From Clostridia bacterium (lineage in GTDB: Bacteria; Bacillota; Clostridia; TANB77; CAG-508): 8,611 nt of DNA. Every line of letters starts with the position of its first letter. Positions within the stretch are counted from its first letter, which is position 1. The notes below the pieces were generated by a model, which saw nothing but the letters and a program-made list of their open reading frames with translations, searched no databases and was not told where the DNA came from. The stretch spans positions 1 to 8,611 of the forward strand of contig CAAGQX010000147.1 in assembly GCA_900772235.1 (NCBI GenBank), given 5' to 3'. Of the stretch, positions 1 through 6,812 are shown in pieces. The translations under genes were made by a program, and so were the position numbers.

Positions 1-21
1 GGACGGGTTTGGAACCCGTCC
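1..21. repeat. GC-rich palindrome at the window edge
   Basis: Perfect inverted repeat with arms GGACGGGTT and AACCCGTCC (9 bp) around a 3-base TGG loop, in otherwise very AT-rich DNA. It lies downstream of the last gene of the minus-strand operon. It could act as a transcription-stopping hairpin or be one copy of a dispersed palindromic repeat; the left side is cut by the window edge, so its full extent is unknown. No clear U-run follows it on the visible plus-strand side. The spacer from it to the metallophosphoesterase stop at 84 holds only AT-rich sequence, including a weak AAAAATT/AATTTTT inverted repeat near 31-51. Confidence 0.6.
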
Positions 22-83
22 CTACATTGTAAAAATTTTATATTAATTTTTAAATACCGTAAAGTTAAGCAAATTTCAATTTA

Positions 84-783
84 TCACACTATTTTTACCA
101 ATTTAAAATCTGTATAGTCACAACTTACTAATTGTATGTCTATTCCTTTGTACTCTCCGATCAAATGCCTCTTTATGTGCTTCTGCTCCGTGAATATGCC
201 CGTATAAGCATTTTTTAACATTATATTTTCTCATTGTTTCTATAAAATTGAGTTCTAATTTTTCATAGCTATTAAATGGTGGATAATGCATACATACTAT
301 TATTTCTTTGTCACTTCCATATTTTGCTATTCCATCTTTTATAGATATTTCTAATCTTGCATTTTCTCTTTTTATTATTTTTTCTGGTTTTTCTTCTTGT
401 TCTGACCAGCCCCTTGTTCCTACTATTATTTTGTTTTCTTGAAGGTAACTGTTGTTATATAAGAAATCTATGTTTTCAAAATTGTTTTCTTTTAAATATG
501 CTCTCATCTTGGTAACTGTTGTCCACCAGTAATCGTGATTTCCTTTTAGTAATATTTTTTTCCCTGGGAGATTGTTTAGATATTCAAAGTCTTTATATGT
601 ATCTTTTAAATACATTGCCCAAGAAAAATCACCTGGCATTAGCACAGTGTCTTCATCTTTTACTTTTTCTAACCAGTCTTTTTTTATTTTTTCTTCGTGG
701 TCTTTCCAATTATCTCCAAATATATCCATTGGTTTATTTTCACCAAAAGATAAGTGCAAGTCTGATATTGCATATATAGACAT
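84..783 (-). CDS. Metallophosphoesterase of the calcineurin-like fold, interrupted by a +1 frameshift at a CGG codon
   Basis: A cytosolic dinuclear-metal phosphohydrolase, substrate unknown. The motif set is complete: D-x-H (D8, H10), GDFSW (G51, D52), GNHD (81-84), a histidine in CMHYPP (H166) and GHIH (195-198). The start is the ATG at 783, 19 bases after the tsaD stop, preceded by GGGGAG. In the starting frame the protein would end at TGA 118-120 with an unrelated tail after residue 208. Skipping C159 inside the in-frame CGG (159-157) restores GEYKGIDIQLVSCDYTDF and a family-like C-terminus ending at TGA 84-86, giving 232 residues. All metal-binding motifs lie before the shift, so even the shifted-out product might be partly active. 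It is the last gene of the M50-tsaD operon. Family assignment is strong; substrate is not inferable. Confidence 0.85.
156..159 (-). other. Frameshift site 1: CGGA after a GAT codon
   Basis: Reading the minus strand, codon 209 of the upstream frame is CGG (159-157). The downstream frame requires GGA (158-156) as glycine, so one C is extra. The local order is GCA TTT GAT C GGA GAG TAC. The extra C sits between T and G, not in a homopolymer. Without a shift the frame closes 13 codons later at TGA 118-120. Confidence 0.8.
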
Positions 784-802
784 TTTTTCTCCCCTTTTTA
801 AT

Positions 803-1823
803 TTATTCTCCAATTCTCAAGTTTGGAATTGCATTCAATTTTAAATCTGATATTTTTCCTTCCAAATAGTTATAGTATCCTGCTGATGCTATCATCGCTG
901 CATTATCTGTACATAGCTTTAGCTCTGGAAAATATATTTTAATATCTTCTTTTTCTCCTAATTTTTCAAATTCCTGCCTTATGTAAGAATTAGCCGAAAC
1001 TCCTCCTGCAAGTGCTATTGTTTTTATTGGTTCTTTACTTTTCTCACTATTTATTTGTTCTAATGCTTTTATCGTATTTTGTATTAGCATTTCTGTTGCA
1101 ACCTTTTCAAAACTTGCACACAAATTTGCCTTATTTATCTCTGGATTTTTATGGTTTAAATTTATAACAGCTGTTTTTATTCCGCTAAAACTAAAATCTA
1201 AATTTTCCATATTTGCCTTTGGAAGTTCTATATTAGGTATACCTTCTTTAGCAAGTTTGTCTACTTTAGGTCCTCCCGGATAACCTAAACCTACCACTCT
1301 TGCAATTTTGTCCATCGATTCGCCTATTGCATCATCTCTGGTTCTTCCTATTACTTCAAATTTACAATAATCTTCTACATTTATTAAAAGTGTATTTCCT
1401 CCAGAAATCATTAGACATAGAAATGGTGGTTTTAACTCTTCATATGTTATATAATTTGCTGCAATATGACCTTCTAGGTGGTTCACTCCCACAAGTGGTT
1501 TATTTAAGGCATATGCCAAACCTTTAGCATATGAAACTCCTACTAATAGTGCACCTACTAGCCCGAGGTCCATATGTACACGAGATTACATCTATATCTT
1601 CAAATGTCATATTTGCCTTTTTTAAGGCTTCTTTAACTACTTGGTTTATTACCTCTGTATGACACCTTGAAGCAATTTCAGGTACAACTCCTCCATATAG
1701 AGTGTGTATATCTATTTGTGAATTTATTATATTCGATAGAACTTTTCTTCCATTTACTACTATTGATGCTGATGTTTCATCACAGCTAGATTCTATTCCT
1801 AGTACTACTATTTCCTTCTTCAT
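803..1823 (-). CDS. tsaD: tRNA N6-adenosine threonylcarbamoyltransferase TsaD, interrupted by a +1 frameshift at a CGG codon
   Basis: TsaD, with TsaB and TsaE, transfers the threonylcarbamoyl group to A37 of ANN-decoding tRNAs in the cytosol; it is essential or nearly so in most bacteria. Visible family features are LGIESSCDETSAS near the N-terminus, the metal-binding histidines in NHLEGH (H115, H119), the SGGNT nucleotide-binding motif, GGVSAN, and CTDNAAM near the C-terminus (D306). With the frame corrected it is 339 residues, a normal family length. The N-terminal part runs to residue 86 (YGP). Skipping C1565 of the in-frame CGG (1565-1563) then gives GLVGALLVG, the conserved continuation. 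Without the shift, translation ends at 1524-1526. I chose ATG 1823 because it gives the usual MKKEIVVLGIE start; a GTG at 1832 is the alternative, and the binding site (AAAGAAG) is weak. It lies 15 bases after the M50 stop, in one operon. Confidence 0.92.
1562..1565 (-). other. Frameshift site 2: CGGG after a CCT codon in tsaD
   Basis: On the minus strand the order is TAT GGA CCT C GGG CTA GTA GGT. The upstream frame reads CGG (1565-1563) as codon 87; the family needs Tyr-Gly-Pro-Gly-Leu-Val, so GGG (1564-1562) must be the next codon. Conserved residues on both sides pin the extra base to within one codon. Deleting T1566 instead of C1565 would also give Pro-Gly, so the exact extra base is ambiguous between these two. 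The unshifted frame ends at TAA 1524-1526. Confidence 0.85.
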
Positions 1824-1838
1824 TTTTTGCACTTCTTT

Positions 1839-2582
1839 CTATATAAAAATTGATACTATTTTTTGCGCTAGCCAGCTCATTCCTGCAAATACTCCTGAAA
1901 TCATTGGTAAAAGTAAGCTTGAAAGTAAACCTGTTATCCAAAGTATTAAAAATGCAATATAGAAAATCCTCTGATTATTGTAAAACCATTGTTTTGCATT
2001 GTAGCTTAAAAAGTGCATTAATACTTTTGAACCATCTAATGGTGGTAGTGGTATTAAGTTAAAAACACCTAATCCAATATTTATTGATATAATATCTATT
2101 AGCACAGCATATAAAATAGATGCTGTATTATAATTTAAACCGTTTAAAATATTTGTAGCATTAAATAGTACATATGTTATTATCATAAAAATAAATGCCA
2201 ATATAAAATTCATTATAGGTCCTGCTGCAGCAACAATTGCTTCTGCTTTTGATAAAGAATATTTTCCATTAAAATTTCTTGGATTTATTTCTACTGGTTT
2301 TCCCCATCCAAAACCTGCAACTAGTAAAAGCACTAATCCAATTGGGTCTATATGACTAAGTGGGTTTAAATTAAGTCTTCCTTGTATTCTTGGTGTATCG
2401 TCTCCTAATTTATCTGCAGCAAATGCATGTGCAAATTCGTGGAATGTCATTGCTATTATAACTCCTGGAACTGAAAGTAAGGCAGTTAATAATTCACCTG
2501 TTCCCATAGATGAAATCCACGCAATTAGCATAATTGCTATTACTATTATTACAGCTTTTTTATCAAATTCAAAATTAAACAT
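1839..2582 (-). CDS. Site-2 protease family (M50) intramembrane zinc metalloprotease
   Basis: A polytopic membrane protease of the M50/S2P family, expected to cut transmembrane or membrane-proximal substrates; the substrate is not inferable. Of 247 residues, the N-terminus has a hydrophobic helix (about 10-24), then the zinc and catalytic motif HEFAH (H48, E49, H52) within a second helix. GRLNLNPLSHIDPIG (about 68-82) is typical of this subgroup, followed by hydrophobic helices around 83-92, 113-141 and 155-175. The third zinc-ligand motif NLIPLPPLDG (175-184, D183) and a C-terminal hydrophobic region near 203-225 complete it. No PDZ or CBS domain is present, so it resembles the short YwhC-like group rather than RseP. 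I chose ATG 2582 for its AAGGAG six bases upstream; a longer in-frame start at 2627 would overlap the promoter. It is the first gene of the operon with tsaD. Confidence 0.88.
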   Translation of the reverse strand: MFNFEFDKKAVIIVIAIMLIAWISSMGTGELLTALLSVPGVIIAMTFHEFAHAFAADKLGDDTPRIQGRLNLNPLSHIDPIGLVLLLVAGFGWGKPVEINPRNFNGKYSLSKAEAIVAAAGPIMNFILAFIFMIITYVLFNATNILNGLNYNTASILYAVLIDIISINIGLGVFNLIPLPPLDGSKVLMHFLSYNAKQWFYNNQRIFYIAFLILWITGLLSSLLLPMISGVFAGMSWLAQKIVSIFI

Positions 2583-2615
2583 ATCTTCTCCTTTTACGCT
2601 TAAATTAACATAGTA

Positions 2616-2643
2616 ATTATACCACATTTTTTCTAATTATCAA
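2616..2643 (-). promoter_or_regulatory. Strong sigma-A type promoter for the M50-tsaD-phosphoesterase operon
   Basis: Minus-strand -35 TTGATA (2643-2638), a 16-base spacer, and a consensus -10 TATAAT (2621-2616) preceded by TGG, an extended -10. The expected start of transcription is near 2609, about 27 bases before the chosen ATG. No terminator hairpin separates it from the addA stop at 2658, so some read-through from addA is likely. Confidence 0.75.
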
Positions 2644-2657
2644 TATTTTGCTTTTGT

Positions 2658-5600
2658 TTATTTGTCTAAAGTTATTTCTTTATCTAAATATGTTGAATAT
2701 ATGTATATTTCTTTTACATCTTTTCCCAGTGCTTCTTTTAGAGCTCTTGCATATAGCCTTAACTGTTTTTCATATTTTGCAATTAAGTATGTTTCATCTT
2801 CATTTGGAACATAGTCTGTTTTATAGTCTACTAAAATAACATTACCATTTTCATCTATAAAATATAAATCTATTATACCTTGTACTAATATTTTCTCTTC
2901 TAGGTTATTTTCATATATTTCTCCTGCTGGTATATTTATATAAAATGGTTTCTCTCTTTGTACTTCTTTTGCTGTTTTTAACCTTTTAAAAATATTTGTT
3001 TTTGTAAATGCTAGTATTTTTTCTTTTGGTACACTTTCCTTTTCTGTTTTGGTTATTATTTTTTTTGCCTCTATTTTTTCAAGTAGTTCGGTTATATCTT
3101 TTAATTCATATTCTTTGTTAAAATCTAATTTCTGCAATACCAAATGTACCAATGTTCCAACTTTGCTTCCACTTAATTTTGTATTTTCCTCCATAAATTG
3201 AGGTTTTATTGGTTCTACCATATATTTTATTTCTTCTTGCTTTGCAATTTTACTTACAGAAGCTTTTCCTTCTGTTTTTGTAAGCTCTATTTTAGGGTAT
3301 TTCCAATTTAGTTTGTCTGTAACTTCTTTACTTACATTCTCTTTTGTTTCTAAGTTTATTTTAGCAGTTTCTTTTTCATTTTCTTCACTTTTTGTTTCAT
3401 CTTTTCTATGTGCAAATACTTTCATAGTATTTTTTGCTCTATTATCATACATATTTACTAATTCTATCCAGTCTAGATAACATTTTGCCTTTGCTAATAT
3501 GAATTTATTTATTTTTTTATTAGAATCATTTTCTTCTAATATTTCTGCTTGTCTTTTTATTGTTCTTGCTAAGTTTTTGTCTGTTCCTGTTATTATTAGT
3601 TTTTCTTTTGCTCTTGTTAATGCAACATATAAAAGTCTCATCTCTTCTGATAAAAGCTCTGTTTTTGCTTTTATTTTTATTGCCTCTTTTGCTAATGTGT
3701 TATACTCTATTTTTCTTTCATAATTAACATACTTTGGTCCAAATCCTATATCTTGATGCAATAAAATATCTTGAGTTAAATCTTGCATATTGAACTGTTT
3801 TCCTGTTCCACTTAAAAATACTATTGGGAACTCTAATCCTTTACTTTTATGAATACTCATTATTCTTATTACATTTTCATTTTCGCCTATGAGTTTTGGT
3901 GCACCCATATCACTGCCGTTTTTACTTACTCTGTCAATAAAATTTATAAAATTATATAATCCTTTAAAACTTCCTTCTTCATAGTCTTTTGCTTTTTCAA
4001 AAAGCATTCTTAAATTAGCTGTTTTAATATTTCCATCTGTCATTAAACTAACATAATTGTAATATCCTGTTCTTTCGTATATATCCCATATTAACTCATC
4101 TAGTTTTAGATATTCTTGTTTTTCTTGTAATTCTTCTAATAGATTAAAGAAGTCATTTATTTTACTTTTTAAATTAGCATTTTCTATTTTTTCTTTAGCT
4201 GTGCAAAGTGCTTCAAAAAAGCTCACATTTCTATCTATTAGTCTTATTTCTACAAGTTCATTATCTGTTAAGCCTACTATTGGCGATCTTAAAACAGTTA
4301 CAAGCGGTATATCATTTTGAGGGTTATCTATTATTTTAAGTAAGTTCATTATTATTTGTATTTCTGTACTTTCAAAATAGTTCGTTGTTGTATCACAAAA
4401 TACTGGGAAGTTAAATTTGGCAAGTTCTCTTTCATATATATTAGCAATATTAGTAGTACTTCTAAGTAATATAGTAAAGTCTTTAAATGTTGCTTGCCTA
4501 TAACCTTGTTTTTTATCCCAAACATATATGCCTTCTTCTAGCATTTGTTTTATTTTCTTTGCTACAAATTTTGCCTCTATTTCTACATTGTCTATTAATT
4601 CTATTTCCTCTTTACTTTCATCATCAGCCTTTTCCTCAATTTCAAACAAGTCTATTATATGTAATTCTGCTTTTGAATTTATCTTCTTATTTGTATCTTC
4701 ATATATTGCACCTTCATTTAAAAATTCTTCTTCGTTATATTCTATATCGCCCAAGCTCTTGCTCATTATATCTTCAAATACTAAGTTTGTAACATCTAGT
4801 ATATTTTTCCTACTTCTAAAGTTTTTAAATAGTTTAATTTTTCTACCTGTTCCACTAGTATTATCTATGTCTGAATACTTTTCATATTTATCTAAAAACA
4901 ATTCTGGCCTTGCTTGTCTAAATTTATATATACTTTGCTTTACATCTCCTACCATAAATAGGTTGTTTCCTCTTGCTACGGTGCTTAGTATATATTCTTG
5001 TACCAAATTGCTATCTTGGTATTCGTCTATTGCTACTTCTTCAAATTTTTCTTGGTATTGTTTTGCCACATCTGTAGGAATATAGTTTCCTTCTTCATCT
5101 TGTTTTACTAATAAATTCAGTGCTAAATGCTCTATGTCGTTAAAATCTATAATATTTTTCTCTTTTTTGGCTTTGGTATATTCTCTTGAAAATTCAAGTA
5201 TTACATTCTTTATTTTAAGCAGTATATCATACATCTCATAAATATCTCTATTGGCTTGGTATGAATCATATATAAATATCTTGTCTTTGAAGTTTTTTAT
5301 ACTTTTTCTTACTTCATCTCTTGCTTCTTTGGCTCTTTCTTTTGTGTCTGAAACTATTTTCTTATCTATTGGCCAAGTTTTAAGTTTAAATTTACTAATT
5401 TTTTCATAAATTTCGTTCCAAGTATCTTTATTTAAAATATCCTCTAAATTTTGTATATCATCTAAAATGCACAAATAAAACTTATCTAGTTCTTTTTCTT
5501 TTTTTAATTTTGAACTAGTATTTTTTAATTTATTTATTCCCGCTTCTACTTCTTGTTTTAAGCTACTTATTAATATTTTTCCCCATACAGTTTTGGCAAA

Positions 5601-6219
5601 ATCATCATTTAATTTTTCTTTTAAATTAAATTTTTCTATTTGCTCTTCTAACCATTTTTCTGGAAATGGCGTGCTTTGTATAAATTTATAAATTTTTAAA
5701 ATAAGTTCTTTTAATGGTTCATCATCTCGGCTTCCACCATAAATATTTACTAGATTTACAAACTTTTTATCTTCCTTTTCATATAGCTTGTCAAACACCT
5801 CTTCTAAAGTTTCCATTCTTAAAAGTTCTATTTCTGGTGTGTTTGCTAATCTAAAATTAGGTGATACATCTGTTTGATAAAAGTTATTTTTAATAACATC
5901 TAAACAAAATGAGTGTATTGTAGAAATATTTGCTTTATTCAGTAGCAAAATTTGCCTTTGCAAATTCTCGTTTTCCGGCTCTTTATCTATTTTTTCATAT
6001 AATGCTTTTAATATACGCTCTCTCATTTCTGTTGCTGATGCATTTGTGAAAGTTACAATTAGGAGTTTATCTATATCTACATTTTCATTAATTATTTTAT
6101 TTATAATTCTTTCTACTAATACTGCAGTTTTCCCACTTCCGTGCGGCAGCTGCTACAAGTAAATTAGTTCCATTTTCATATATTGCTTGTTTTTGTTCTT
6201 CTGTCCAATTTGTACTCAT
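2658..6219 (-). CDS. addA: ATP-dependent helicase/nuclease subunit A (AddA), interrupted by a +1 frameshift inside Walker A
   Basis: AddA is the UvrD-like helicase plus RecB-type nuclease subunit of AddAB, which resects double-strand breaks for RecA. With the frame corrected it is 1186 residues, normal for the family. In order: Walker A AAAAGSGKT (23-31, K30), motif Ia IVTFTNASATEMRERI (ending near 68), STIHSFC (99-105), Walker B DEYQD (398-402), GDVKQSIYKFRQA (424-436), IMSIHKSKGLEFP, RLLYVALTRAKEKL, and the C-terminal nuclease residues GIIDLYF, VDYKTD (1130-1135) and QLRLYA. The start is ATG 6219; GGGAGG lies 12 bases upstream, rather far. The first 26 codons are in one frame, ending LLVAAAA. 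Skipping C6141 of the in-frame CGG (6141-6139) gives GSGKT, otherwise translation stops after 14 further codons. addB, usually directly upstream, is absent here. Confidence 0.92.
6138..6141 (-). other. Frameshift site 3: CGGA after a GCA codon in the addA Walker A motif
   Basis: On the minus strand the order is GCT GCC GCA C GGA AGT GGG AAA ACT. The upstream frame reads CGG as codon 27; the ATP-binding loop needs Gly-Ser-Gly-Lys-Thr, so GGA (6140-6138) must follow GCA or GCC. The unshifted frame gives RKWENCSISRKNYK and then TAA. There is no usable restart that would keep the Walker A motif, so the full-length helicase can be made only by a frameshift, or the sequence is wrong here. Confidence 0.85.
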
Positions 6220-6252
6220 ATATATTTTTTTCCTCCCATTGTATTTTTATTT

Positions 6253-6261
6253 AATATATCA
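6253..6261 (-). promoter_or_regulatory. Possible extended -10 promoter for addA
   Basis: Minus-strand TGA followed by TATATT (6258-6253) resembles an extended -10 element. It would start transcription about 27 bases before the addA ATG, just past the terminator of the preceding gene. No good -35 hexamer is visible 16-18 bases upstream, so this is tentative. Confidence 0.35.
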
Positions 6262-6304
6262 CAATTTGTGTAGTATTACTATTATTTTTTATAAAATTAT
6301 ATAT

Positions 6305-6336
6305 GAAAAGAGAACCATATGTTTTATGGTTCTCTT
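6305..6336 (-). terminator. Rho-independent terminator after the 80-residue gene
   Basis: Perfect 11-bp inverted repeat, AAGAGAACCAT and ATGGTTCTCTT (6336-6326 and 6318-6308), around a 7-base loop. On the minus strand the end of the stem runs into TTTTC. It begins eight bases past the TAA at 6346-6344, so it closes the small gene and separates it from addA. Confidence 0.75.
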
Positions 6337-6343
6337 CCCATAC

Positions 6344-6586
6344 TTACCGTTTACACGGCATGACCTTAAGGTACAAGTTTTCTTCTTTGTCCTCAGGCCT
6401 CTTTTCAATGGTGACTTTAGTTGCCACTCTGTTTGCCTTCTGCAGGGTTCTTGCAATAGCTTGGCCCTGCCGAGTAAGCCAAAGTTCACGTTCCAACTTT
6501 TCCTCATTGTGCTGCACTTTCAGTCTAGCCCAAAGGGCTGCTACCTCATCAGATAGCGCATACTTGCGTTCATTTACCCGCAACAT
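6344..6586 (-). CDS. GC-rich 80-residue protein of unknown function, probably acquired
   Basis: I do not recognise this protein. It is small, charged and soluble-looking, rich in Lys, Arg, Glu and Ala, with a probable helical core (roughly residues 8-55, containing EVAALWARLKVQHNEEKLE) and no signal peptide or membrane segment. It is likely real: AAAGGAGG lies 8 bases before ATG 6586, a promoter lies just upstream and a terminator directly downstream. Its composition is unlike its neighbours: 114 of 243 bases are G or C (47%), against roughly a quarter to 30% by eye nearby. It uses CTG, GCC and CGN codons freely, including CGG at codons 3, 39 and 80. This suggests recent transfer beside a tRNA gene. 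If CGG triggers a +1 shift in this host, reading would stop at a UAA directly after codon 3. Confidence 0.7.
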   Translation of the reverse strand: MLRVNERKYALSDEVAALWARLKVQHNEEKLERELWLTRQGQAIARTLQKANRVATKVTIEKRPEDKEENLYLKVMPCKR

Positions 6587-6623
6587 GTTGGAAACCTCCT
6601 TTTGTAATTATTGTTGCTATATT

Positions 6624-6652
6624 ATTTTAGCATAGATTTACATAAAAGTAAA
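6624..6652 (-). promoter_or_regulatory. Promoter of the 80-residue gene
   Basis: Minus-strand -35 TTTACT (6652-6647), a 17-base spacer and -10 TAAAAT (6629-6624), placing transcription start near 6617 and giving a leader of about 30 bases. The -35 overlaps the foot of the tRNA-Glu terminator hairpin, so the gene is packed tightly against the tRNA unit. Confidence 0.6.
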
Positions 6653-6677
6653 GAGTACCTATATTTTTGGTACTCTT
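6645..6677 (-). terminator. Terminator of the tRNA-Glu unit
   Basis: Inverted repeat AAGAGTACC / GGTACTCTT (6677-6669 and 6659-6651; 9 bp, perfect) with a 9-base loop, followed on the minus strand by TTTACTTTTATG. It starts seven bases after the encoded CCA end of the tRNA. Confidence 0.7.
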
Positions 6678-6684
6678 ATTTGTT

Positions 6685-6759
6685 TGGTGACCCGTACGGG
6701 AATCGAACCCATGATTCCACCTTGAGAGGGTGGCGTCTTAACCGCTTGACCAACGGGCC
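6685..6759 (-). tRNA. tRNA-Glu (anticodon CTC), CCA encoded
   Basis: The minus strand gives a standard cloverleaf. The acceptor is GGCCCGT / ACGGGTC (one G-U pair), the discriminator is A, and CCA is encoded at 6687-6685. The D-arm reads GTC AAGCGGTTAA GAC. The anticodon stem is CCACC / GGTGG with loop CTCTCAA, hence anticodon CTC. The T-arm is ATGGG TTCGATT CCCGT. The body closely resembles bacterial tRNA-Glu. CTC reads GAG only, so a TTC-anticodon Glu tRNA should exist elsewhere in the genome. No convincing -35/-10 pair is visible just upstream; it may be read from the rbgA-mrnC transcript. Confidence 0.93.
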
Positions 6760-6772
6760 ATTTTAATGAATA
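6732..6772. repeat. Direct repeat copy A (tRNA-Glu 5' half plus flank)
   Basis: 41 bases matching 6860-6900 with one difference (A6760 against G6888), 128 bases apart. It covers the 5' half of tRNA-Glu and 13 bases of upstream flank. Weaker similarity continues for about 30 more bases of AT-rich flank in both copies, so a unit of about 128 bp was probably duplicated in tandem. Confidence 0.9.
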
Positions 6773-6812
6773 ATATATAATTAATAATTATGGTGATTTT
6801 TTGTATTTATGT

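Noticed and set aside
1524..1573. Separate downstream start at ATG 1573 making the second part of tsaD an independent gene
   Set aside because: It would lack the first half of the ASKHA domain, has no ribosome binding site of note, and the same solution does not work for addA.
2583..2627. Longer M50 protease starting at 2627
   Set aside because: That start would lie within or before the promoter -10 region and has no binding site; ATG 2582 has AAGGAG at good spacing.
159..6141. Homopolymer sequencing errors as the cause of the frameshifts
   Set aside because: The surplus C is flanked by T or A and by G at each site and is not part of a C run. Other systematic errors cannot be excluded without reads.
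84..6219. Ordinary pseudogenisation of addA, tsaD and the metallophosphoesterase
   Set aside because: Each gene has exactly one lesion, of the same base and in the same motif, while the rest is well conserved and family-length. Independent decay would give mixed lesions, and tsaD loss is rarely tolerated.
6289..6507. 72-residue minus-strand frame overlapping the 80-residue gene
   Set aside because: It runs through the terminator hairpin and has no ribosome binding site; it is an alternative frame of the same GC-rich stretch.
6303..6635. Long plus-strand open frame over the GC-rich gene
   Set aside because: It begins inside the terminator hairpin, has no ribosome binding site, and the protein has no recognisable features; the minus-strand gene has promoter, binding site and terminator.
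6760..6810. Dedicated promoter for tRNA-Glu
   Set aside because: A TATATT at 6777-6772 is possible, but no -35 match lies 16-18 bases upstream and the AT-rich repeats make such hits common.
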